Program-made: the position numbers and the translations under genes
Source of the DNA: Marinifilum fragile JCM 15579
GTDB taxonomy: Bacteria; Bacteroidota; Bacteroidia; Bacteroidales; Marinifilaceae
Assembly: GCF_001310955.1 (NCBI RefSeq)
Contig: NZ_BAZX01000028.1
Coordinates: 1-58,604, forward strand
Direction of reading: 5' to 3'
DNA: 58,604 nt
Notes under the pieces: model-generated
Told to the model about the DNA's origin: nothing
What the model saw: only the letters and a program-made list of their open reading frames with translations
Database searches by the model: none
Shown: piece by piece, positions 43,101 to 51,738 of the stretch
How positions within the stretch are numbered: the first letter of the stretch is position 1
Layout of the letters: each line of letters starts with the position of its first letter

Positions 43101-45821
43101 TCAAAAGGCAATGTATGGATTGCCACAGATATCGGTTTGTACAAATATGCTGATAAGCAGTTCGAGAAACTGAGCACCGAGGATGGCTTAAAAAACAATA
43201 AAGTGATGGGCGTAACTGTTGATAAACATGATAATGTTTGGTTACGATTCGATGGCCAAAATGGAATCAATAAATATTCCAATAATCAGTTCTATTCTTA
43301 TACACAAAATGATGGATTGCTAAGCAATGCTGTAAATGACATACAAACCGATTTGCTTGGAAACGTTTGGTTTATTTATAGTGGGTCGAAGTTGAACAAA
43401 TACGATGGTAATGCGTTTAGCGAGATTGAAATACCACTAACTCCTGCTGGAAATACAATGATAAATTGTAAGGCTCTTGTTGATTCTCAAAATCGTTTGT
43501 GGCTGGCTTCTGAGCAAAACGTCGCTGTTCTGGAAAATGACGCTTGGACTTTCTATAATGGGGAGGATTATGGTGTGAGTAACGAATATTTCCCATCTAC
43601 ATTTGGAGAAGATGCAGCTAAAAATGTGATACTTGCTTATTATAAGAACCTTGATGAAAGTGAAACAGAACCAAAATTGGTTCAATTTACAGGTGCCAAC
43701 TGGATTGATATTGAACCAAATAATGGTTTACCTGAAGCATCAGTTTACTGTATCCAGGATGATTTTAAGGGTAATCTGTGGTATGGAACTGCTAAAGGCT
43801 TGTTGAAATTTACCAAATGTACCAACGAGGAGGTACTGATTACAGTTGATAATGGATCATGTTCGGGCGATAGTAATCGTTCTTTAATTATTACTCCAAC
43901 TGGAGGAAATCACCCATATCAGTATTCTATCGATAATGGAAACACATTCCAGGGCGATAGTATTTTTGCTGATCTTCATGCCGATACTTATCATTTGTTG
44001 GTAAAAAATAAGAATGGTGAATTGGTTACCGATAGAGTATTAACCATAACTGAACCACTTCCTTTGCTGGTAAATGTAGAAGGATTTAATGTTAGTTGTG
44101 AAGGACGAACTGATGGTGTTGCCATTTGTAAACCAACTGGTGGTTTACCTCCTTACACATATCTTTGGGATAATCCAAGTGCCAGTACAACAAGCAGAAT
44201 CGAAAACCTGGAAGAAGATGTAGAATATACTGTTACTGTTACCGATGCTAACGGTTGTACCGAAACTGCAACAATTAGTGTAGGACATGATCCTCTGTTG
44301 AAATTTACCGATAAGAAAGATGTTTCTTGTTTTGGACTAACCGATGGTATGGCAGTAATTACACCTATTGGAGGAAAAGCTCCTTATACTTACCAGTGGG
44401 ATGATGTTGATAATACAACAGATTCTATTGTTACTTCTCTTAGTGGAGATAAATATCATTTTGTAACTGTTACGGATGCAAATAACTGTTTATCAGTCGA
44501 TAGCATCAAGCTTAATCAGCCGGAAAAGATACAGGTTGAAATGAAAAGTTTTAACAGTTGTGGGAATGAGAAAACTGGAGGAATTGAAGTAACTGTAACA
44601 GGAGGAACGCTTCCTTACGACTATCAGTGGGATGATTCCAACAGTTCAACAAGCAAAAATTTATATGATTTAGGTGCAGGGACATATAAATTAATTGTAA
44701 GAGATTATAATTCTTGTGAGTTTTCTGAATCTGTGAGTATTGAACAATTAAATACCGTGGAGGATGTTGTAATCATATCTAATAAAGGGGATTACTATTG
44801 TCCAAATTCTACGGAGTTAAGTGCAAGTGGCGATTTTTTTTCATATAAGTGGTCAACAGGATCTACAGATAAAATTATTGCTCCGGTAGGTGAAGGTAAA
44901 TATTGGTTGAGAGTTTACAATGAAGATGGATGTTCTGATATTGACACAATTTCAATTAATGTATTAAATACCTACAAGGAACAGAACCTGTGTATTGTAT
45001 CTGTTAATTCTGAAAATAAGAATGAAATTGTTTGGGAAAGGCGAGAAGGAAATGGAATCGAATCTTATAATATTTATAAAGAATCTAATATTGCTTCTCA
45101 GTATGAATTCATGGCAAACGTATCTTTGGATCAGGAAAGCGTATATACTGATGAGAACTCCGATCCAAGTTCTCGTTCTCATACTTATGCTATTTCTGTA
45201 ATAGATGTATGTGGCGTTGAATCAGAATTAAGTGAAGAACATCGAACAATGCTACTACAAGCTAACTATGGTGTAAATGGAGCTATTAATTTATCTTGGA
45301 ACAAATATCTTGGACTTGATTTTGATACTTACTACATATATAGAGGTACTTCGGTTGATAATATGCAATTATTAACTTCTATTTCAAATTCAGAATCAAA
45401 ATATATAGACAATAATGCCCCTACAGAAGAGGAATTTTTGTATTATGTTCTTCAAATTGAAGCACGGGGAGTTTGTGATCCGACTATCATTAAATCTACT
45501 ACCAATGATTATGGAATATCCAGTTCCAATGTAGTAGATGCAGGAAATAAATCTACAGGCATTGTTGAAAGAACAGGAAAAATTGAGAAATTAACTGTTT
45601 ATCCTAATCCTATGACAGATAGATGTTATGCTGAATTTAAGAATCCTGGCTTCAAGGAGTTTGTTCTTACAGTGTTAGATTCAGGAGGAAGTGTGGTTTA
45701 TCAGAGAAAAGGAATTAAATCTAATAAGGTAGAGATACCGAGAGGCAATTTATGTTCTGGTACTTATATCATTGAGTTAAAAGGAAAGAAAATTTATAGA
45801 GGCAGATTGATTGTTCAATAA
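40113..45821 (+). CDS. 1902-residue secreted multidomain protein: propellers, SprB-like repeats, T9SS sorting domain
   Basis: Signal peptide (FYLFTLLTCIWSIINA). Residues about 20-390 form a propeller of repeats such as YDIYILKINEDGTKLW and LLKVDLNGNLLW. About 390-590 Ig-like segments with paired Cys. About 640-1255 is a long two-component-regulator type propeller: repeats LWIATSEGLSRYNGTEF, LWIGSNDGITRF, VWIATETGVVCL. About 1265-1570 SprB-like repeats (TPTGGNHPYQYSIDNG; KPTGGLPPYTYLWDN; TPIGGKAPYTYQWDD; TVTGGTLPYDYQWDD). About 1600-1820 fibronectin III-like domains. The last 75 residues (LTVYPNPMTDRCY to GRLIVQ) are a type A C-terminal signal for the type IX secretion system. It is exported and probably attached to the surface; adhesion or glycan binding is possible, function unknown. 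Confidence 0.9.
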   Translation: MKRFYLFTLLTCIWSIINAQTTFEKVLHHPDDEWEEGKDICITSSGEMLVLTNTGIGSSLYKLTTQGDTLWRKVLTHTDGNILGKRICKGADNGFVIGGELKYGNYYDIYILKINEDGTKLWDNRFGDNNTYNYCHDLIEIPGEGYAIAGQQSTPVTSPALLKVDLNGNLLWANNSIIVDGVSDSNSFTPRAVVKIPGGYIIGGEYYQDKAANTAIVKLNDTGNLLQTAHTLSIENEYLKSLYYCNDGSLAFAGRLEYDDNGTLRSNLWFGKYDSSLNILWNKNTYTTNNLVGDDILENENGDLLIAGTIDRTESSTDPYLIKVNPEGTLIWEKFFGSKLGGHLDRIKKQGDFYYGLGYHWANSSWGVSGNNNRAFILKTDVNGDVNHLGIINASNNICEGVEREIRVYDFMQSYEWDTNVDVDKTRPGIIVDKTGKYSVSAIDKNGNTRLSDTLTIYTGTIPQIVFTEDSKFCGEGDKILSTKNEYASYEWFFNDIGESLVSIGSERNQLVDKSGNYRVKVADDNGCLNQISIDDENYLHAYESAELEAFVADSTNISRSDLADGSATIGVRGGNPPYSFLWEESGSTLSSANNLKADHFYHVTVFDDKGCQTRVSFVLKVVQVVENNLCSFAKEGEGLKLSNTSFNAIERDSEGKLWFASIQQIGEFDGSDWNIIETTYEYECLHADKSGKVWAGTDFNSIGLHKYDGNTLTIYSKDDGLAGMDVRDIEEDQYGNLWIATSEGLSRYNGTEFVNFGVSDGLLDANLYSLNIDSNDQLWIGSNDGITRFNILSDTQIGSCTTFMVSSEGKSIGGIKNLEEDENGTIWASSDWVSEGVSGLLKFEGDEFIRINPNLSNTLTWIYDICADANGGVWIATETGVVCLSNEVWYEYSSETGLLSDRALAIGEDLFGNIWVGYNPAEGLSKYSNGTWVTYNTQSDLYNNGIKNSIIDKDENLWVSVDTGPNSLQKFDGTAWYKYTEEEGFTGYIYDLASDSKGNVWIATDIGLYKYADKQFEKLSTEDGLKNNKVMGVTVDKHDNVWLRFDGQNGINKYSNNQFYSYTQNDGLLSNAVNDIQTDLLGNVWFIYSGSKLNKYDGNAFSEIEIPLTPAGNTMINCKALVDSQNRLWLASEQNVAVLENDAWTFYNGEDYGVSNEYFPSTFGEDAAKNVILAYYKNLDESETEPKLVQFTGANWIDIEPNNGLPEASVYCIQDDFKGNLWYGTAKGLLKFTKCTNEEVLITVDNGSCSGDSNRSLIITPTGGNHPYQYSIDNGNTFQGDSIFADLHADTYHLLVKNKNGELVTDRVLTITEPLPLLVNVEGFNVSCEGRTDGVAICKPTGGLPPYTYLWDNPSASTTSRIENLEEDVEYTVTVTDANGCTETATISVGHDPLLKFTDKKDVSCFGLTDGMAVITPIGGKAPYTYQWDDVDNTTDSIVTSLSGDKYHFVTVTDANNCLSVDSIKLNQPEKIQVEMKSFNSCGNEKTGGIEVTVTGGTLPYDYQWDDSNSSTSKNLYDLGAGTYKLIVRDYNSCEFSESVSIEQLNTVEDVVIISNKGDYYCPNSTELSASGDFFSYKWSTGSTDKIIAPVGEGKYWLRVYNEDGCSDIDTISINVLNTYKEQNLCIVSVNSENKNEIVWERREGNGIESYNIYKESNIASQYEFMANVSLDQESVYTDENSDPSSRSHTYAISVIDVCGVESELSEEHRTMLLQANYGVNGAINLSWNKYLGLDFDTYYIYRGTSVDNMQLLTSISNSESKYIDNNAPTEEEFLYYVLQIEARGVCDPTIIKSTTNDYGISSSNVVDAGNKSTGIVERTGKIEKLTVYPNPMTDRCYAEFKNPGFKEFVLTVLDSGGSVVYQRKGIKSNKVEIPRGNLCSGTYIIELKGKKIYRGRLIVQ

Positions 45822-45837
45822 GACAACTAAGAGTAAA

Positions 45838-45868
45838 GATCGAACCTTTAGGTTAGGTCTTTTTTTCA
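45838..45868 (+). terminator. Terminator after the T9SS cargo gene
   Basis: AGATCGAACC, loop TTTA, GGTTAGGTCT (one mismatch, one G-T), followed by TTTTTTT. Confidence 0.8.
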
Positions 45869-45909
45869 ATTAATTAGCACAGAGTAAACCGTATTGCAAT
45901 CAATTTTTA

Positions 45910-45917
45910 TATTTTTG
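45910..45917 (+). promoter_or_regulatory. Possible -7 element of asnS
   Basis: TATTTTTG matches TAnnTTTG; no clear -33 TTTG at the right distance. If used, the asnS leader would be about 145 nt long and include the hairpin at 46013-46052. Confidence 0.45.
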
Positions 45918-46012
45918 TAGTTCGATTTTGCGTAAAGTGATTTTTAGATGCATTATCGTTCACAAATAGAAATATTTAGAATAAGTTATTCCTGTTTGAG
46001 AATGGGAATAGC

Positions 46013-46052
46013 TGAGAGCTGCCAGCTTGGTGCTGCCAGCTAAAAAGTCTCA
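46013..46052 (+). promoter_or_regulatory. Stable hairpin in the asnS 5' leader
   Basis: Stem AGCTG-C-CAGC, loop TTGGT, GCTG-C-CAGCT (one C-C mismatch), enclosed by TGAGA and TCTCA. It ends 16 nt before the asnS start codon. It may hide the ribosome entry site or act as an attenuator; no T-box motif is visible. Confidence 0.45.
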
Positions 46053-46068
46053 TTAAGTATTAATTAAA

Positions 46069-47514
46069 ATGGAACAGAAAAGAATTAAGATCAAAGAACT
46101 GTTGGCTTCTGCAGAAGCAGGCAGTACGGTGAATGTGAAAGGATGGGTAAGAACAAAGCGCGGTAACAAGCAAATTAATTTTGTGGCTTTAAATGATGGT
46201 TCTACTATTCAAAATCTTCAGGTAGTTGTTGATGTTCCTAATTTTAATGAGGACTTGTTGAAAAAGATCACAACGGGTGCAGCCATTTCGGTTGATGGAG
46301 AAATTATTGAATCGCAAGGTAGTGGACAATCAGTTGAGATTGCTGCTAAAAATATTGAGGTTTTAGGTGTTGCCGATCCTGAAAAGTATCCGTTGCAACC
46401 TAAAAAACACTCTTTAGAGTTCTTAAGAGAAAAGGCGCATTTGCGTTTCCGTACCAATACATTTAGTGCAGTTTTCCGTATTCGTCATGCAATGGCTTAT
46501 GCTGTTCACGAGTTCTTTAACAAGAAAGGATTCTATTACATGCATACTCCATTAATTACAGGTTCGGATGCTGAAGGTGCTGGCGAAATGTTTAGAGTAT
46601 CAACACTTGATCCTAAAAATCCACCTTTAAACGAGGATGGAACAATCAACTATAAAGAAGATTTTTTCGGAAAAGAAACCAATCTTACCGTTTCTGGTCA
46701 GCTAGAAGGTGAGTTGGGAGCTATGGCTTTGGGTGAAATTTACACTTTTGGTCCTACTTTCCGTGCCGAAAACTCAAACACAACTCGTCACTTGGCAGAG
46801 TTCTGGATGATTGAACCTGAAATGGCATTCTATGATATCAAAGATAACATGGATTTGGCTGAAGAATTCTTGAAGTATATGATTAAATATGCTTTAGATA
46901 ATTGTATGGATGACCTTCAATTCTTAAGCAAACGCCTGCAAGAAGAAGAAAAAGGTTTGAAAGAGGAAGATCGTTCAATGGAGTTGATTGAGAAGTTGAA
47001 CTTTGTATTGGAGAACGATTTTGTTCGTTTGACTTATACAGAAGCTATTGATATTCTTCGTAACTCTAAGCCAAACAAGAAGAAGAAATTCCAGTATTTG
47101 ATTGACGGCTGGGGAGCTGATCTACAATCGGAGCACGAAAGATATTTGGTTGAGAAGAAATTCCAGAAGCCAGTGATCCTGATCGATTATCCTAAGGATA
47201 TCAAGGCATTCTACATGAAGCAAAACGATGATGGAAAAACTGTTGCAGCTATGGATATCTTGTTCCCAGGTATTGGTGAAATTGTTGGTGGATCGCAACG
47301 AGAGGAAGATCTTGACAAATTATTGACCAGAATGAAGGAAATGAATGTTCCTGCAGAAGAAATGGATTGGTACTTGGATACTCGTCGTTTCGGATCTGCA
47401 ACTCACTCTGGTTTCGGTCTTGGTTTCGAAAGAATGATGTTGTTTGTTACTGGTATGGGTAACATCCGCGACGTAATTCCTTTCCCAAGAACACCTAAGA
47501 ATGCGGAATTTTAG
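46069..47514 (+). CDS. asnS: Asparaginyl-tRNA synthetase
   Basis: 481 residues, the usual length of class II AsnRS. N-terminal OB-fold anticodon domain ([24 protein letters not shown] read in parts), then class II motif 2 ([25 protein letters not shown] read in parts) and motif 3 ([27 protein letters not shown] read in parts). SGQLEGE follows the Asn enzyme pattern; the VIPFPRTP ending is typical of AsnRS. It charges tRNA-Asn with asparagine. Single-gene unit ended by a hairpin and a terminator. Confidence 0.97.
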   Translation: MEQKRIKIKELLASAEAGSTVNVKGWVRTKRGNKQINFVALNDGSTIQNLQVVVDVPNFNEDLLKKITTGAAISVDGEIIESQGSGQSVEIAAKNIEVLGVADPEKYPLQPKKHSLEFLREKAHLRFRTNTFSAVFRIRHAMAYAVHEFFNKKGFYYMHTPLITGSDAEGAGEMFRVSTLDPKNPPLNEDGTINYKEDFFGKETNLTVSGQLEGELGAMALGEIYTFGPTFRAENSNTTRHLAEFWMIEPEMAFYDIKDNMDLAEEFLKYMIKYALDNCMDDLQFLSKRLQEEEKGLKEEDRSMELIEKLNFVLENDFVRLTYTEAIDILRNSKPNKKKKFQYLIDGWGADLQSEHERYLVEKKFQKPVILIDYPKDIKAFYMKQNDDGKTVAAMDILFPGIGEIVGGSQREEDLDKLLTRMKEMNVPAEEMDWYLDTRRFGSATHSGFGLGFERMMLFVTGMGNIRDVIPFPRTPKNAEF

Positions 47515-47541
47515 TAGAGACGTAGCATGCGACGTCTTTAC
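47514..47541. repeat. Palindromic REP-like element after asnS
   Basis: Arms GTAGAGACGT and ACGTCTTTAC with AGCATGCG between; pairing continues as GCATGC inside. GTAGAGACG-type palindromes are found dispersed in intergenic DNA of several phyla. It overlaps the last base of the asnS stop codon. Only one copy was found in the window. Confidence 0.5.
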
Positions 47542-47556
47542 ATGAAAAGATATAAA

Positions 47557-47586
47557 GCCGTGTCACTAAAGTGATGCGGTTTTTTG
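47557..47586 (+). terminator. Terminator of asnS
   Basis: GCCGTGTCAC, loop TAAA, GTGATGCGGT, then TTTTTG, with G-T pairs in the stem. Confidence 0.75.
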
Positions 47587-47951
47587 TTTCACACAAAGGG
47601 AGCAGAGATTTTAATTTAAAAGAACGCAAAGATTAAGATTGGTGTTTTGCAAATTAAGCACTTGGAGTACGTAATAGCCCAGAGAAATGAATTTTGGTTT
47701 CCTGCGACGAAAAAAGGTATACCTATATATAAGGTATTGCAAAATCTTAATACATCATGAAAATCATTTGCGTTCATCTTAATCATCTTATTTAATCTGA
47801 TTCCTAATCAATAATCCAATAGGCGATTTATTCGTACCCCGAAATCAACTAGAAACACGAAATTCATAAGATTAGAGGCAGATACCTGTGAGCTAAAAGC
47901 TGATTGCTATTTTCCTTTAATCTTTTTTAACCTTTTCGTTTTGGCTTGATA
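47587..47951. other. Intergenic stretch between asnS and rpoN promoter
   Basis: No gene is visible. The stretch has short direct segments such as AACGCAAAGATTAAGATTG and CATTTGCGTTCATCTTAATCA that look like each other's partial complement (CGCAAAGATTAAG versus CTTAATC), perhaps a remnant repeat. Nothing else can be supported. Confidence 0.35.
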
Positions 47952-47983
47952 TTTGTTAGTTCAGCGGAGATTATGTACCTTGC
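47952..47983 (+). promoter_or_regulatory. Bacteroidota-type promoter of rpoN
   Basis: TTTG at 47952-47955 and TACCTTGC at 47976-47983, 20 nt apart, close to the TTTG / TAnnTTTG consensus with a one-base deviation. It lies 27 nt before the start codon. Confidence 0.55.
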
Positions 47984-48010
47984 TTCGACTAAACCAGAAC
48001 ATGAAACAGA

Positions 48011-49464
48011 ATGCTAAAGCAAAGTTTACAGCAAAAGTTATTACAAAAGTTATCGCCGCAGCAAATACAGGTGATAAAGCTGTTGGAACTTCCAACTTTG
48101 CAGCTTGAGGAGAGAATCAAGAAGGAGCTGGAAGAAAATCCGGTTCTTGAAGAAGGCGAAAAAGTAGAAGATTTTCAAGAGTCAGTTCAAACAGAAGATA
48201 GCAACGATCGTGATGCCGATAAAGAAGAATTTACTTTAGAGGATTATATGAACGAAGAGGATATACCTTCTTATAAATTATCGGCACAAAATTATTCCAA
48301 AGACGATAAGCACGAGGAAATTCCTTTTTCAGGAGGAACTACTTTCCACGAATTGTTGATTTCTCAATTGGGATTAAGAATATTGGAGCCTGAAAAAGCT
48401 GCATTAACCGAATATCTGATTGGGAATATTGATGAAGATGGTTACCTGAGAAGAGATATTGATAGTATTGTTGATGACTTGGCTTTCTCAACAGGAATCG
48501 AAACTTCGTTCGAAGAGTTGGTAGAGCTGCTTCGCGTAATTCAGGATTTCGATCCTGCTGGAGTAGGTGCACGCGACTTGCAAGAATGTTTATTGCTTCA
48601 GATATCCCGAAAGGGAAAACACAACCCAGATGTAAAGCTGGCTCACCTTATTCTGAAAAAGCATTTCGACGAATTTACCAAGAAGCATTACGATAAAATT
48701 CAGAAACGCGTTGGTGCCAATGATGAAGATTTCAAATGTGCAATTGATGAAATTTTGAAATTGAATCCAAAACCAGGAGGAGCTTTCAATAATCCGATGA
48801 TTAAAGCATCGCCGACCATTATTCCTGATTTTATCCTGGAAGAGGAAGATGGTGATTTGCGATTAAGCCTAAATGCGCGTAATGTTCCTGAATTGCATGT
48901 TAGTCGCACCTATTCTGAAATGATTCAGGATTATGCTGGCAACAAAAAAAATCAAAGCAAAGAGCAGAAAGATGCAGTAATGTTCGTGAAACAGAAACTG
49001 GATTCTGCAAAATGGTTTATTGATGCCATTAAGCAACGCCAAAATACGCTGATGGTAACCATGAATGCAATTATTGAATTCCAGCGCGAGTATTTTATGG
49101 AAGGTGATGAGAGAAAATTGAAACCAATGATTTTGAAAGATATTGCTGATATCACAGGATTGGATATCTCAACCATTTCTCGAGTGTCGAATTCGAAATA
49201 CATTCAAACACATTTTGGTATTTTTTCGTTAAAATATTTCTTTTCGGAGGTTTGCAAACCGATACTGGTGAAGAAGTTTCTACTCGTGAAATCAAAAAGA
49301 TTCTTCAGGAATGTATTGACAATGAGGATAAGAGAAAGCCATTGACCGATGATAAGTTGGCGGCCATTTTAAAGGAAAAATCCTACCAAATAGCACGTAG
49401 AACAGTGGCGAAATATCGTGAGCAATTGAATATTCCAGTGGCTCGTTTAAGAAAGGAATTGTAA
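48011..49464 (+). CDS. rpoN: RNA polymerase sigma-54 factor RpoN (apparent 1-nt frameshift)
   Basis: Sigma-54 reads -24/-12 promoters with enhancer-binding AAA+ activators. Region I (LKQSLQQKLLQKLSPQQIQVIKLLELPTLQLEERI read in parts), the core-binding domain and the HTH (IADITGLDISTISRVSNSKYIQT) are in the first frame. After LKYFFSE the first frame runs into unrelated sequence and stops at 49345, while a second frame from 49252 gives TDTGEEVSTREIKKILQE, the RpoN box region ARRTVAKYRE and the end IPVARLRKEL. Where GAGGGTTTG is expected the sequence has GAGGTTTG: one G of a G run is missing near 49248-49250. Restoring it yields a full-length 484-residue RpoN. As in ruvB, an error in the sequence is more likely than true inactivation. 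Confidence 0.94.
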
Positions 49465-49502
49465 GATCGAAGTATAGAAAAAGTATAATATTATCAGAGA
49501 CT

Positions 49503-49536
49503 GCTGCAAAAAGAGTTATTTTTGCAGCTTTATTTT
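49503..49536 (+). terminator. Terminator after rpoN
   Basis: Perfect 10-bp stem GCTGCAAAAA / TTTTTGCAGC with loop GAGTTA, then TTTATTTTG. Confidence 0.8.
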
Positions 49537-49588
49537 GTTTGATAAATAAGTAATAACATCATTTGTTTCCCAGCACAAAAGTAATAAT

Positions 49589-50200
49589 ATGAATCTTTCA
49601 AGAATAATTTCAGGAGTAGCGCATCCAATGTTAATGCCTTTGTATTCAATTTTTGTAATATTTCACTCAGGTACTTTTCTTGATTTTACTCCACCTCAAT
49701 TGATTCGTGTTATTTATCTGATAGTTGGAATTTCAACCATACTTCTTCCAATAAGCGTACTTCCTCTTTTAAAGGTCCAAAAATTTGTTTCGGATTATGG
49801 CTTAAGCGAAAGAAGTGAGAGAGCCATTCCATTGATCTTTACCATTGTTTTTTATGCATTGGGATTTTATCTTTTAATGAAATTCCCAATTACCAGAATT
49901 ATTGCTCACCTGCAATTGGCTGCAATTATTTCTATTGGTGTAATTGCTTTAATTTCTACCAAATGGAAAATTAGCATTCACATGGCTGGTATTGGTGGAT
50001 TTATAGGAATGGTATTAAGTTTTACCATTCTTTATGCCGGTTCCTTAAGAGTATATTTTATTGCAGGAATTTTATTGGCAGGATTGTTGGGATACTCCCG
50101 ATTAAAATTAAACCTGCACACTCCTTTACAGGTATATGCAGGTTTTATGCTAGGTTTGGTTGTTATCTTTTCAACAGTAATGCTTCTTCAACTTTATTGA
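49589..50200 (+). CDS. PAP2-superfamily-like integral membrane protein
   Basis: 203 residues with about six membrane helices. The end SRLKLNLHTPLQVYAGFMLG resembles the third PAP2 motif (SRxxxxxHxxxxxxxG), and KISIHMAGIGG is close to the second motif (SGH) but with the Ser replaced. It may be a membrane lipid phosphatase relative or a catalytically altered member. Follows rpoN after a terminator, and its end overlaps the convergent SPOR gene by 7 nt. Confidence 0.65.
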   Translation: MNLSRIISGVAHPMLMPLYSIFVIFHSGTFLDFTPPQLIRVIYLIVGISTILLPISVLPLLKVQKFVSDYGLSERSERAIPLIFTIVFYALGFYLLMKFPITRIIAHLQLAAIISIGVIALISTKWKISIHMAGIGGFIGMVLSFTILYAGSLRVYFIAGILLAGLLGYSRLKLNLHTPLQVYAGFMLGLVVIFSTVMLLQLY

Positions 50201-50613
50201 CGAAGCAACCACAAATCAGGTTTTTTATTCAGCTTTCTCAAGCGTTTCAATTCTTTTATTGCCGATTCTTTGTTATTAAATGATTGAAGCACTACTCGAA
50301 ATTTACCGTTATTTTCCAATACAATGGAAGGATAACCTTTTTGATACAATCTGTCTTTAAAGGCATCTGCATGTTTTTGATAATTGTAGCTGGCTGCAAC
50401 AATATGATAGTCGAAAATTTCACGGTTTTTGGCAATTTCAGCACTACTTAATTTAGGTTCTGGTTTTTCAGGCGGAGGCGTTAACTCCGGAACCTGTCTT
50501 TTAGCTGTTTGCTCAACAACATTGTCCTTACTAACAGTAGTAACCTTTTTCTCATCTTTACAGGATATCAGTAAAAGAAAAAGGGGAATGAATAGATAGC
50601 TTAGTTTTGCCAT
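50194..50613 (-). CDS. SPOR-domain lipoprotein 2
   Basis: 139 residues. Lipoprotein signal LFLLLISC (Cys18), Pro-rich linker (PELTPPPEKPEPK) and C-terminal SPOR domain (about 68-139: FDYHIVAASYNYQKHADAFKDRLYQKGYPSIVL read in parts, then KFRVVLQSFNNKESA). SPOR domains bind denuded septal peptidoglycan. It lies 10 nt after a paralogue on the same strand; together they probably arose by duplication. Confidence 0.88.
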   Translation of the reverse strand: MAKLSYLFIPLFLLLISCKDEKKVTTVSKDNVVEQTAKRQVPELTPPPEKPEPKLSSAEIAKNREIFDYHIVAASYNYQKHADAFKDRLYQKGYPSIVLENNGKFRVVLQSFNNKESAIKELKRLRKLNKKPDLWLLRQ

Positions 50614-50623
50614 GTCCTAAAAA

Positions 50624-51046
50624 TTATCGTTTGATATATAGCCAGGTGTCTTTGTGTTCTTCAGTTGTTCGAACAGATGCCAATTCCTGAAATGCTAGTT
50701 TTCTATCCGAAAAAGCTTTGTAAGAAACTCTGAAGAATCCATTTTTTGCATTATGAATGTCAGCAACATAGCCTTCCGTCTTTAATTTCGATTGAAGTTT
50801 CTCAGCATTAGCTCTGTTTTCAAAACTTGCAACAATTAAAAAGTACTTGTTTGGAACTTTTTCAACAACAGGTTCCAATTTTTTCTTTTCAACAGGTTTT
50901 GGAGTTGTTTTTTTAACCTCTTTCTTTGGGGCAACTTTTTTAGTTGTTTCTTTTTTTACTGGTTCTTTCGCCTCTTTCTTACAAGAACTTAAGCCAATTC
51001 CACATATTAGAACGGACAATAACAGTATTTTAGATAGGTAGTTCAT
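50624..51046 (-). CDS. SPOR-domain lipoprotein 1
   Basis: 140 residues. Lipoprotein signal ending ICGIGLSSC (Cys22); a Lys/Pro-rich linker (KETTKKVAPKKEVKK) suited to reach through or along peptidoglycan; SPOR domain at about 70-140 (YFLIVASFENRANAEKLQSKL, then FFRVSYKAFSDRKLA). First gene of a two-gene unit with a shorter-linker paralogue. Likely role in cell division or envelope maintenance; inferred from the domain. Confidence 0.88.
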   Translation of the reverse strand: MNYLSKILLLSVLICGIGLSSCKKEAKEPVKKETTKKVAPKKEVKKTTPKPVEKKKLEPVVEKVPNKYFLIVASFENRANAEKLQSKLKTEGYVADIHNAKNGFFRVSYKAFSDRKLAFQELASVRTTEEHKDTWLYIKR

Positions 51047-51257
51047 ATTGCTAGCATTAATATAATATTAACAAATTTACGATTTTATTACTGATTTGAA
51101 GAATACTTTGTTTATTTGTTGTACTAATCAGAAAAATACAAAAAACTTAATTGAATAGATAGAGTTCTTTTAACAAATGCGTTTTTTTTTGATTTCATAC
51201 ACTTGTACTACACTATAGATTTTAAGTATAAGATTAAAAATTAATAAGAGATTAGAT

Positions 51258-51641
51258 ATGGAAAGTAAAAAAACAATTGCCTTAGTTGCGCATAACGAAA
51301 AGAAGAGTGTGATGCTTGCATGGGTAAAAAGACATCTTGATGAATTGAAAAAACACAAGCTTATAGGAACCACAAATACGTCTGAAATATTGAACTCAGT
51401 GCTCGATCTTGAGGTTGAAGCTTTTGGTCATGGACCCAATGGTGGTGATATTTTATTGGCGGCTCAAATTCTGGAAGGAAAGGTTGATGAAGTAATATTT
51501 TTAATAGATGCCGAAACTCCTCATGGTCACGAACATGACATTCAAACGTTAATTAGAACCTGTGTAATTAACAATGTTCCAATGGCTTTAAATGTTGCTA
51601 CTGCAGATTATTTAGTTAAGCTTAACAAATCTGAAGAATAA
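51258..51641 (+). CDS. mgsA: Divergent methylglyoxal synthase-like protein
   Basis: 127 residues. MgsA converts dihydroxyacetone phosphate to methylglyoxal and phosphate. The fold pattern IALVAHNEKK, GTTNT, GPNGGD, HEHDIQTLIR and NVATADYLV follows MgsA. Compared with the E. coli enzyme, the catalytic Asp in GGD, the His and Asp in HEHD remain, but the Asp of the AHD motif is Asn, the SGP Ser is His, and GDQQ is GDIL. It could be a low-activity or altered enzyme. It sits just upstream of the Pit phosphate transporter, which is notable since MgsA is inhibited by phosphate and releases it. Confidence 0.75.
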   Translation: MESKKTIALVAHNEKKSVMLAWVKRHLDELKKHKLIGTTNTSEILNSVLDLEVEAFGHGPNGGDILLAAQILEGKVDEVIFLIDAETPHGHEHDIQTLIRTCVINNVPMALNVATADYLVKLNKSEE

Positions 51642-51647
51642 AAAAAG

Positions 51648-51664
51648 TTAACACAGAGTTAACA
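51648..51664 (+). promoter_or_regulatory. Pho-box-like direct repeat upstream of the Pit transporter
   Basis: TTAACA-CAGAG-TTAACA, two perfect hexamers with 11-nt period, matching the TTAACA-type PhoP box known in Bacillus. It lies directly after the mgsA stop and 75 nt before the Pit start. Confidence 0.55.
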
Positions 51665-51706
51665 CAAACGTAATAAAAACGAAACATTTTAGTCTCCATG
51701 TGTTAG

Positions 51707-51714
51707 TATGTTTG
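51707..51714 (+). promoter_or_regulatory. -7 element of the Pit transporter gene
   Basis: TATGTTTG matches TAnnTTTG, 24 nt before the start codon. The -33 position holds TTTA rather than TTTG, as would suit an activator-dependent promoter. Confidence 0.55.
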
Positions 51715-51738
51715 CGATGAATTTACGAACTTAATAAC

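Noticed and set aside
44995..45201. Second-frame ORF within the T9SS cargo gene
   Set aside because: No signal, domain or start context; it overlaps a clearly coding frame.
47587..47951. Possible CRISPR-like or tandem repeat array in the asnS-rpoN gap
   Set aside because: Only short degenerate similar segments are present; no regular unit or spacing.
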